Shown here: piece after piece, positions 24,299-31,250 of the stretch
Numbering within the stretch: position 1 is the first letter of the stretch
Layout: the number at the start of each line of letters is the position of its first letter
NCBI GenBank assembly: GCA_944389275.1
Contig: CALXLT010000049.1
Location: 1 to 39,500, forward strand
Origin: an uncultured Spirochaetaceae bacterium
Lineage (GTDB): Bacteria; Spirochaetota; Spirochaetia; Sphaerochaetales; Sphaerochaetaceae
DNA length: 39,500 nucleotides
Direction of reading: 5' to 3'
Made by a program: the position numbers and the translations under genes
The notes under the pieces: generated by a model
Databases searched by the model: none
What the model saw: the letters and a program-made list of their open reading frames with translations, nothing else
Told to the model about the DNA's origin: nothing

Positions 24299-25519
24299 AT
24301 GCTTACGATAACCATCAAGGAAGGAAAGGATAAGCTGCTGCTGAAGCACCATCCATGGGTATTCTCAGGAGCTATAGCGAAGATAGAAGGCGAAGGGGCC
24401 GGGTTTGCCGAGGTCCTCTCCGAAAGCGGGTCATTCATAGCCTATGGCTACTATGACGCGAAGAGCCACATAGTGCTGCACCTGCTCTCCTGGAACAAAA
24501 GCGACAGGATGGATGAGGCTTTCATACGCTCCCTCGTGCGCCGCTCGGTGCTGCGGAGGAAAGAGCTTCTGCAGAGAAAGGACACGACATGCCTCCGCCT
24601 GATACACGGAGAGGCTGACTTCCTGCCAGGCGTCGCCGCGGACTGCTACGGCAGGGAGGTGCGCATCATCATCTCCTCGCGCTTTGCATACGCGTTCCTT
24701 CCGGCTATCGCGTCGGAGCTTGATACGATACTCCACCCCTCGATAATCGAGGCATCCGTCGACAAGGCCTTCGCGGGACCTGAAGGACTGCCAGAGAGGC
24801 TAAGGACTTTCAAGGAAGGAAAGGAGGCGGCTGAGGACACCTCAAGGGCCAATGTCAGGTTCATCGAGGACGGTATACTCTATGAGGCCGCTCCCGGAAA
24901 GGGGCAGAAATCAGGGTTCTACTGTGACCAGAGGGACAACAGGAGGATAGTCGAGGAAGTGGCTTCTGGAAGGACTGTCCTTGACCTCTTCTCATACACA
25001 GGGCCGTTCACGCTCCACGCGCTCAGGGGTGGCGCGCTCTCTGTCGACGCCGTCGATTCCTCGGAGTCAGCGCTGCGGCATCTGCTGTATCAGGTGCATA
25101 TAAACGAGGATGAGAAGATCATACCTCCAGAGTCTAGGGAGAAGGTCACGATAACCGACGCGGACTGCTTTGGCTATATACGAGGCGTCGAGGACGGCAA
25201 GTACGACATGATGATCCTCGATCCTCCGAAGCTTGCCAAGACAAAGGCCTCGCTTGACAATGCGATGAAGGCCTATAAGGACCTCAATCGCGTCGCGATG
25301 CTCAAGATAAGGAACAACGGGATCATCGCGACATTCTCATGCTCCGCCGCGATGAGCGCTGAGTCGTTCCGTCTGATGCTCTCATGGGCAGCGGCGGACG
25401 CTGGCGTCGAGATACAGCTGCTGCGCACGATGGGGGCTGGAGAGGATCACCCGATAAGGCTTTCGTTCCCAGAGAGCGAATACCTCAAGGGCTGCCTTAT
25501 AAGGGTGATAAAGGGTTAA
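24299..25519 (+). CDS. RlmI-type class I rRNA methyltransferase
   Basis: The 406-residue protein has an N-terminal PUA domain (IKEGKDKLLLKHHPWVFSGA) and a C-terminal SAM-dependent domain. Visible motifs are GFYCDQRDNR, VLDLFSYTGPFTLHALRGGA, ILDPPKLAKTK and FSCSAAMSAESF. E. coli RlmI makes m5C1962 in 23S rRNA, and this is the likely role. The target base cannot be proved from sequence, since relatives modify other positions. The ATG at 24299 has no clear ribosome binding site and coincides with the predicted +1. Its stop overlaps the convergent corA stop by four bases. Confidence 0.88.
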   Translation: MLTITIKEGKDKLLLKHHPWVFSGAIAKIEGEGAGFAEVLSESGSFIAYGYYDAKSHIVLHLLSWNKSDRMDEAFIRSLVRRSVLRRKELLQRKDTTCLRLIHGEADFLPGVAADCYGREVRIIISSRFAYAFLPAIASELDTILHPSIIEASVDKAFAGPEGLPERLRTFKEGKEAAEDTSRANVRFIEDGILYEAAPGKGQKSGFYCDQRDNRRIVEEVASGRTVLDLFSYTGPFTLHALRGGALSVDAVDSSESALRHLLYQVHINEDEKIIPPESREKVTITDADCFGYIRGVEDGKYDMMILDPPKLAKTKASLDNAMKAYKDLNRVAMLKIRNNGIIATFSCSAAMSAESFRLMLSWAAADAGVEIQLLRTMGAGEDHPIRLSFPESEYLKGCLIRVIKG

Positions 25520-26544
25520 TCCTCCCCTTCGAGCGTCTCCTTCTTCCGCCTGAGATACTTTATCTCGGAAGGGGTACGCTCGCCCTTCTTCAGCTTGCGC
25601 TTCTCCCCGGCAGAGGCCTTGAGGATCGAGCGGTTGCGCCTGTCTGATATGAATATGTTGCCTATGACGGCGACTATGACGCAGAGAGCAAGGAGCGCAA
25701 TCCATGCGAACGGGCTGTCCATGCCGGGAAGGAACACGTTCATGCCGAAGAATCCCGTGATGAAGGTCGGGAACATCAGCGAGAGCGAGATGACGGTCAG
25801 CCTCTTCATGATCACGTTCATGTTGTTGCCGATGACAGATGCGAAGGCATCCATCGTGCCTGTGAGGATATCCGAATAGATGTTGGCCATCGCGATAGCC
25901 TGCTTGTTATCCGTTATGCTGTCCTCCAGGAATTCCTCCTCGGCCTCGCTGTTCACGCGGAAGTACGGGGTCTTCTGCAGCTTCTCGAGCAGGAGCTCGT
26001 TATCGGTAAGGCCCGTGGTGAGGTATACAAGGGACTTCTGGATCTGCAGCAGCTGTATGAGCTCATAGTTCATGATGGACTTCTGGAGCTGCTCCTCCAC
26101 GATATCCTTCTGCCTGTTTATGTATTTCAGGAGGCGTATGTAGACAAGGGCCGCCCGTCCGAGGATCGATATCACGAAGCCTTCCTTCGTCTCGACAGGG
26201 CACTGCCTGAAGCGATGGCGCGCGAAGTCATCGATCACGACGCTGTCCCCGCGGCAGATCGTTATGAGCTTATCGGGGAAAAGCACGATACCAAGAGGAA
26301 TCGAGGTCCTCTCAAGCGGCTTATCGTCATCCTCCTCGCTTGAGGGAAGACGGCAGATTATGACAGTGTACTCATCTTCCTTCTCGATTCGGCTCTGCTC
26401 GTCCGCGTCCATGATATCCGCGAGAAGCTCGGAGGAGATGAGATACTCATCGGTAAGGATCGAGATATCGTCCTTATCGAGCTCGCGAGCGTCAATCCAT
26501 ATATAATCCTGGTTTGGGGATAAATCCGTTCTCTTTGTGATCAT
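25516..26544 (-). CDS. corA: CorA-family divalent cation channel
   Basis: CorA proteins are pentameric inner-membrane channels for Mg2+ (and Co2+ or Ni2+). The 342 residues comprise a cytoplasmic alpha/beta domain, a long stalk helix and two C-terminal membrane segments. The first carries the signature GMN in FITGFFGMNVFLP, and the second is AWIALLALCVIVAVIGNIFI. A basic tail follows. GGAGGG precedes the ATG at 26544. An in-frame GTG four codons upstream is rejected. The mRNA 5' region forms a strong hairpin that abuts the ribosome binding site. Mg2+ is the likely substrate; Zn2+ export is an alternative within the family. Confidence 0.92.
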   Translation of the reverse strand: MITKRTDLSPNQDYIWIDARELDKDDISILTDEYLISSELLADIMDADEQSRIEKEDEYTVIICRLPSSEEDDDKPLERTSIPLGIVLFPDKLITICRGDSVVIDDFARHRFRQCPVETKEGFVISILGRAALVYIRLLKYINRQKDIVEEQLQKSIMNYELIQLLQIQKSLVYLTTGLTDNELLLEKLQKTPYFRVNSEAEEEFLEDSITDNKQAIAMANIYSDILTGTMDAFASVIGNNMNVIMKRLTVISLSLMFPTFITGFFGMNVFLPGMDSPFAWIALLALCVIVAVIGNIFISDRRNRSILKASAGEKRKLKKGERTPSEIKYLRRKKETLEGED

Positions 26545-26556
26545 CTGGCCCTCCAC

Positions 26557-26624
26557 AGCCTTCTGACCACAGGAATAAGGCAGAAGGCTTCAATCAAGTA
26601 CGTCTAGGTAAAGGGTTTGTACTT
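26557..26624 (-). promoter_or_regulatory. Two hairpins in the corA mRNA leader
   Basis: A perfect nine-pair stem (AGCCTTCTG / CAGAAGGCT, 26557-26565 with 26581-26589, 15-base loop) ends next to the corA Shine-Dalgarno sequence. A second stem, AAGTAC/GTACTT (26596-26601 with 26619-26624), lies before it. They could control translation or early termination. They do not match a known Mg2+ riboswitch by eye. Confidence 0.5.
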
Positions 26625-26703
26625 CCGCCTTCGTCCATGGCTCTCTCCTCATCGAGAGGATGTTATCACAACTGGAAATAAAGGGAAACTCCCTATGGAG
26701 AAA

Positions 26704-26880
26704 TCAAATGCTGCGAAAGCTAACAAGGCGAACAGAGGCTCTCGTTTTCACACGAGCCGCACGTGGAAGCATCAGAGTTTCTTCGATGATATCCAGAGAC
26801 AACATGGCTTTGGTATCGCGATCGATTGTGAATACCGCAGCGATATCATCCTTGTGCATCATTTTGTATCTATCCTTCAT
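26704..26880 (-). pseudogene. 58-codon ORF, possible truncated HipA-like N-terminus
   Basis: A perfect AGGAGG lies four bases before the ATG at 26880. The ORF runs 58 codons to a TGA. The first 40 residues (MMHKDDIAAVFTID, then LPRAAR) weakly resemble the short N-terminal strand region of HipA-like proteins, which start MHKD and reach a LP motif near residue 40. A full HipA would be several hundred residues, so this would be a truncated remnant. Alternatively it is a genuine small protein. It lies 51 bases downstream of pyrC on the same strand, and upstream of corA. Confidence 0.4.
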
Positions 26881-26931
26881 TGTGCCTCCTCGGATAGTCT
26901 ATCATTTACTGCGGAATGGAAAAAGGTTCAT

Positions 26932-27966
26932 CTAATACCTGGCATAAGGATCGAGGAAGTACTCCCCTCTCTCCGCCTCGTAAAGGCTCCTGGGGTCGGA
27001 TGGTATCACGATATCCTCACTCTCTAAGCCAAAGGTGCGGATCACGGCGCCCCCGAAAGCTTCCTTCAGCCTCTCTTCGCTGCACCCGGCCTCACGCAGT
27101 TTGGATATAAGGAGATCCATACCCGGAAACCCAGGGATTCCAGAGGTTCCCTTCTCCTTGTCCTCACGGGTGTGCGGGGCATGGTCTGACTCGGCCCAGT
27201 CTATCGTGCCGTCAAGAAGCGCGCTGAACACGGCCTTCCTGTCCTCCTCGCTTCTCAAGGGTGGATTCATCTTCAGCATGAGGCTGCTATCCTCCGCGTC
27301 ACGCCTCGAGAGAAGCGCGTGGTGCGGCGTGGCTCCCATCGTTATGCGAAGGCGTCCGCGCATCGAGCTTACGTAGCTGATCGTAGACGCGGCAGATACA
27401 TGGCAGATGTGGAGAGTCCCCTCGAATCCTGTCTCCATGGCAAGGGTCACGAGATCCCTGACGCTCTCCATCTCAGCCTCCGCGGGGCGCGCGTCGCTAT
27501 GCGTCTCATAGCGGCCGGGGACATAGAGCTCCGGATGCAGAAGCTCCTCCTTCTCAGCGTGCACGGCAAGGACTCCCTTGTATCCTGCCTTATGCAGTGC
27601 CTCGAAGACAGATCTCTGCTTCTCAACCCCGATGATCCCCATATTGCCTGTGCTGTGGCCCGCGAACATCTTCAGGCCGACAACAAGCGGGAAGAGCTCT
27701 GAGTGAAGCCTCACGGCCTTCCCTATCTGATCCTCATCCGCCGTGAGCCCTGCGTACAGGTGGTATGAGACACCTGTCTTCTCCGCAGCCTCACCGCCGA
27801 GGGCAAGACGGCTGAGTATGCTCTGGCGATCGGTGCACGCGGGGCTGGTATTGGGCATATCGAAAAGATGGGTGAAGCCCAGTCGGGATGCCACCGACAT
27901 GCCATGGAGCACAGTCTCCTTGCTCCCCTGCTCCCAGTCCCTTAGATGCACGTGAGGATCGATCAT
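26932..27966 (-). CDS. pyrC: Dihydroorotase
   Basis: PyrC cyclises carbamoyl aspartate to dihydroorotate. The 344-residue amidohydrolase has the metal motif DPHVHLRDWEQ at the very N-terminus, LKMFAGHSTGNMG with the likely carbamylated Lys, AVHAEKEELL, HICHVSAAST, and ESDHAPHT with the catalytic Asp. It is the last gene of the pyr operon. The ATG at 27966 overlaps the pyrDK stop in an ATGA, which fixes the start; upstream in-frame starts would lie inside pyrDK. No terminator is evident after the stop. Confidence 0.95.
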   Translation of the reverse strand: MIDPHVHLRDWEQGSKETVLHGMSVASRLGFTHLFDMPNTSPACTDRQSILSRLALGGEAAEKTGVSYHLYAGLTADEDQIGKAVRLHSELFPLVVGLKMFAGHSTGNMGIIGVEKQRSVFEALHKAGYKGVLAVHAEKEELLHPELYVPGRYETHSDARPAEAEMESVRDLVTLAMETGFEGTLHICHVSAASTISYVSSMRGRLRITMGATPHHALLSRRDAEDSSLMLKMNPPLRSEEDRKAVFSALLDGTIDWAESDHAPHTREDKEKGTSGIPGFPGMDLLISKLREAGCSEERLKEAFGGAVIRTFGLESEDIVIPSDPRSLYEAERGEYFLDPYARY

Positions 27967-29633
27967 AGCGCTACGTTGTTCTCCTTCAGGGTCTTCCATG
28001 TGAAGAATGTCCCTTCCTTGCAGGGCAGGTGCGAGCCGCATACGCACTCACCGCACATGCCGATGCCGCACATGGTGTTCTTCTCCATCGAGAGGTAGAT
28101 CCTCTCATCAGAAAGCCCCATCTCCTCCGCCTTGCGCGCGGCTCCTTCCATCATCTTCCCAGGCCCCACAACATAGAGGGCTGTATCGCCGGAAAGATCG
28201 GAAGGAGAGATAGTATCCAGGACCCTTCCTGGCTTGCCGTCATCGGCTACGGCCCTGAAGGCGCCATATGACGAGAGGACATCCTCCAGCGGCTCCTTGC
28301 ATTCCGCGAGCTTCACGACGCCTACCCTTATATCCATCTCGGTGCCATCCTTGGAAAGACGCTCCGCGATCAAGGGCAGTACCGCGGCACCCGTGCCTCC
28401 GCCGATGAGAAGGGCCTTCTTCGTCTTCTCATATACCATCGGGCTGCCATAGAGGCCCCTCGTGTAGATCGTGTCACCGACACCGAGCGTGAAGAGATCG
28501 GACGTGAACTGCCCTCTCTTCTTTATGAGGAACGTCAAAGGATCATTCACGGCAACGGAGAATGGCTTCTCTCCCATCCCAGGCACCCATATGAACATGA
28601 ACTCCCCAGGCTCCGCGTGGCTCTTGCCATCGACTGTGAAGACAGCGACATCATCACCATAAAGCTCCTTCTTCACAATCTTATGCGGCGTGTATTCCAG
28701 CGCGTTCTCCGCTGAGAGGTACAGGGAGGAATCCCCGCCATTCTTCACGGAGGATAAGAACGCCTCCCAGTCCTTCGGATGGACACGGGAGATTGCAGAG
28801 CCGATGCCAACGCTGTCCGCTCCAGCCTCGACCATGCGTCTCGCGTCCTCCGCGGAGGACACCCCGCCCATGCCAAGTATGATCGGATCATCTCCGATGT
28901 GCTCCCTGATCGAGCGTATCGCCTTGATAGCCTCTTCCTTGACCCACTCACCGGATGCTCCTCCCTTTCCTCCAAGCTTGTTGTTGAGGATAGGAGCGCC
29001 TGAATGAGGCTCGGTATAGAGCTTCGGGCCTACGGTGTTTATCGCAGAAACGCCATCCGCGCCTGCCTTTATCACGGCCTCGGCGATGTCCGCGATATCA
29101 GGGACATTAGGCGTGAGCTTAACGACAAGCGGCGCGTGGCGCTCAGGATATGCCGTGATGATAGCGCGCACGTATTCCGAGGCTATGGCCTTATCAGTTC
29201 CGATGGAAGCGCCGAAGCCCGCGGCGGCGTGCGGGCAGGAGAAGTTCAGCTCCAGGATATCCGCGACGGGATCGAAAGCCTTCACCAAAGTGATGAAGTC
29301 CTCGGGATTCGATGCGGCGAGGGATACGCAGAGAAGAGCCCTCATGCCCTTGGCGCGGATCTCCCTAAGCTCCTTCAGAGCGCTCTCCATGCCTGGATTG
29401 CGGAGCCCTACCGAGTTGCCGAAATCCCCGGGAGAGGGAGAGCATACGACAGGCTCCCTGTTGCCCGGCGTCGGGACTGTCTGGAAGCTCTTCGTCGTTA
29501 TGATATCCACGCTGGGAATAGACCTGTCGAAGAGCTCGATAAGCTCCTTCTTCGTCGTGGCGACTCCGGAGACCGTGGCTAGGTGTATCTCCCCTCTCTT
29601 ATGGCTTCCTTTCAGAAATGATAAAGCGTCCAT
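27963..29633 (-). CDS. Fused dihydroorotate dehydrogenase B: PyrD catalytic plus PyrK electron-transfer subunit
   Basis: This enzyme oxidises dihydroorotate to orotate and passes electrons to NAD+. The 556-residue polypeptide joins two proteins that are normally separate. Residues about 1-300 are the FMN barrel: catalytic ELNFSCPHAAAGFG, then LVVKLTPNV, NTVGPKLYT and LGMGGVSSAEDARRMVEAGA. Residues about 310-556 are PyrK: FAD-contacting GEKPFSVAV, nucleotide-binding LLIGGGTGAAVLPLIAE, and a 2Fe-2S site with cysteines in CGIGMCGECVCG and one Cys after it. The start overlaps pyrF by one base (TAATG), and the stop overlaps pyrC in an ATGA. The PyrD N-terminus is diverged from the usual class 1B pattern. 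The call is secure; the fusion is unusual. Confidence 0.92.
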   Translation of the reverse strand: MDALSFLKGSHKRGEIHLATVSGVATTKKELIELFDRSIPSVDIITTKSFQTVPTPGNREPVVCSPSPGDFGNSVGLRNPGMESALKELREIRAKGMRALLCVSLAASNPEDFITLVKAFDPVADILELNFSCPHAAAGFGASIGTDKAIASEYVRAIITAYPERHAPLVVKLTPNVPDIADIAEAVIKAGADGVSAINTVGPKLYTEPHSGAPILNNKLGGKGGASGEWVKEEAIKAIRSIREHIGDDPIILGMGGVSSAEDARRMVEAGADSVGIGSAISRVHPKDWEAFLSSVKNGGDSSLYLSAENALEYTPHKIVKKELYGDDVAVFTVDGKSHAEPGEFMFIWVPGMGEKPFSVAVNDPLTFLIKKRGQFTSDLFTLGVGDTIYTRGLYGSPMVYEKTKKALLIGGGTGAAVLPLIAERLSKDGTEMDIRVGVVKLAECKEPLEDVLSSYGAFRAVADDGKPGRVLDTISPSDLSGDTALYVVGPGKMMEGAARKAEEMGLSDERIYLSMEKNTMCGIGMCGECVCGSHLPCKEGTFFTWKTLKENNVAL

Positions 29634-30514
29634 TAAACAGCGGCCTCTTTCAAAAGCTTGTGCATGGCGTTCATGCACTGATCGAGCCAATCCTCAGGAG
29701 CGGCTCCCTTCTTCCAAGGATGGGTAAGCCCGGAGGATGAGTTGATGCGGGCGAGAAGCAGATCGTAGCCCGCGCCCTTCATCATCGCGATGACCTCCTC
29801 TGCGCTTCCTCCCTGGCTTCCGACGCCCGGGATGAGCATCGGGATATCGCGACCGGCGTAAAGCGATGCGATTATGCCAAGCTCCTTCGGGCTCGTGGCA
29901 CCCACGACAGCGCCGATGCCCGGATGCTCCGAGCTCCATGCAGTGATGTGGTGCGCTACGGCTGTATAGAGAGGATAGAGATCCTTCTCATCAACCTTAT
30001 CAAGCACAGTCTGGTCCTGGAAGTCCACAGCGCCAGGGTTGGACGTGCGGTTGAGCACGTACACACCCTTATCAGGGTACGCGAAAGGAAGGACGGAATC
30101 ATGGCCCATGTATGGCGACACGGTGACCGCGTCAGCCTGCCACGCGTCGAACGCCTCCTTGGCGTAGTTCTCGCTTGATTTCGCGATATCGCCGCGCTTG
30201 CTGTCGAGGATCACCGGAATTCCCGGGAAATATGACTCGAGAAGCTCAAGCACGTCGACAAGAGCGAGGGAACCGGAGAAGTCCTCCGCCCTTGGGTTAT
30301 CAAGAGACTGGTAGTATCCAATGTTAGGCTTGAACGCGGCAGGGGCGACCCCCTCGAGCCTCATCCTCCTGAACATCTCGGAAAAGTATGATCCGATGCG
30401 CTCGCGGATAGACGCGTCGGACTCAGGAAGCACGGAAAGGACCGGATCCAGCCCCATGCATACGATATTCCCCGCCTCCTTGGCGCTTTCTCTCAGGAGA
30501 TCTATGTAGCTCAT
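29633..30514 (-). CDS. pyrF: Orotidine-5'-phosphate decarboxylase, type 2
   Basis: PyrF converts OMP to UMP, the last step of the pathway. The 293-residue protein matches the longer type 2 family. It has CMGLDPVLSVLP near the N-terminus, FKPNIGYYQS, the catalytic ILDSKRGDIAKSS, VSPYMGHDSVLPF, and the phosphate-binding LIPGVGSQGG. GGGAGG lies upstream of the ATG, which overlaps the pyrE stop in an ATGA. Its stop overlaps the pyrDK start by one base, so all are translationally coupled. Confidence 0.95.
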   Translation of the reverse strand: MSYIDLLRESAKEAGNIVCMGLDPVLSVLPESDASIRERIGSYFSEMFRRMRLEGVAPAAFKPNIGYYQSLDNPRAEDFSGSLALVDVLELLESYFPGIPVILDSKRGDIAKSSENYAKEAFDAWQADAVTVSPYMGHDSVLPFAYPDKGVYVLNRTSNPGAVDFQDQTVLDKVDEKDLYPLYTAVAHHITAWSSEHPGIGAVVGATSPKELGIIASLYAGRDIPMLIPGVGSQGGSAEEVIAMMKGAGYDLLLARINSSSGLTHPWKKGAAPEDWLDQCMNAMHKLLKEAAV

Positions 30515-31215
30515 GCCTTCACCTCCCTCGGGAATCCTCTCTTCTCTCCCCAGCCGAACGGATCCTCGCGCCACTCGTGAAGCGCGGCCGCGGCCTCGCC
30601 GGAGATATACCCGGTCTTCTCCGCGGTGCGGACCATCACGTCATATGAGAGGATCGTGTGGAACTCGCAGGACTGCGCGGCGAACGCGTCCTCAGCGGCC
30701 TTGAAGCCATAGGTGAAGATGGCAAGGCAGAGGTTGCATACGCCTCCCGCGTTCCTCACGGCCTCAACGGCCTTGAGGGAGGAGGAGCCTGTGGAGATGA
30801 GGTCCTCGATCAGGAGGACATTCTTCCCCTCGTACGACCCGCTCTGCCCGAGTCCCTCGATCTGATGTCCGAGCCCATGGTCCTTCGACGATGAGCGCAC
30901 ATAGCTGAGAGGCTTGTAGATCATGTCCGCGAGGCTTGTCGCGTGCGGGATGCCAGCCGTGGCGGTGCCTGCGATGTTGTCGATCTGGACATCCATCGAG
31001 TCAAGGATGTCAGCGAACGCGTCGCGGATAAGGGCGCGGTACTTAGGCTTTGCCAAGAACTGCCTGTTATCGTTGTAGATAGGCATGCGATAGCCGGAAA
31101 CCCATGTGAACGGGTTGTCGGTTGAGAGCCTTATCGCGCCAAGCTCAAAGGCCCCCTTGGCAAGGATCGGTCCGTAGTATTCAGTTATTTCCTCAAGTTT
31201 CTTCATGTTGCTCAT
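30511..31215 (-). CDS. pyrE: Orotate phosphoribosyltransferase
   Basis: PyrE joins orotate and PRPP to give OMP. The 234-residue protein has WVSGYRMPIYNDNRQ for substrate binding, the TATAGIPHATSLAD loop and the PRPP motif VLLIEDLISTGSSSLKAVEAVR. The ATG at 31215 is preceded by TAGAAT six bases upstream and a matching TTGGAA 17 bases before that, so an internal leaderless promoter may supplement read-through from pyrBI. A start four codons later is possible. It is 19 bases after pyrBI and couples to pyrF by ATGA. Confidence 0.95.
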   Translation of the reverse strand: MSNMKKLEEITEYYGPILAKGAFELGAIRLSTDNPFTWVSGYRMPIYNDNRQFLAKPKYRALIRDAFADILDSMDVQIDNIAGTATAGIPHATSLADMIYKPLSYVRSSSKDHGLGHQIEGLGQSGSYEGKNVLLIEDLISTGSSSLKAVEAVRNAGGVCNLCLAIFTYGFKAAEDAFAAQSCEFHTILSYDVMVRTAEKTGYISGEAAAALHEWREDPFGWGEKRGFPREVKA

Positions 31216-31221
31216 ATCCTT

Positions 31222-31250
31222 ATTCTACCATCCCTTAATGCTTTTTCCAA
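31222..31250 (-). promoter_or_regulatory. Possible internal pyrE promoter
   Basis: Minus strand: TTGGAA (31245-31250, inside the end of pyrBI), 17 bases, TAGAAT (31222-31227), then six bases to the pyrE ATG. Confidence 0.4.
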
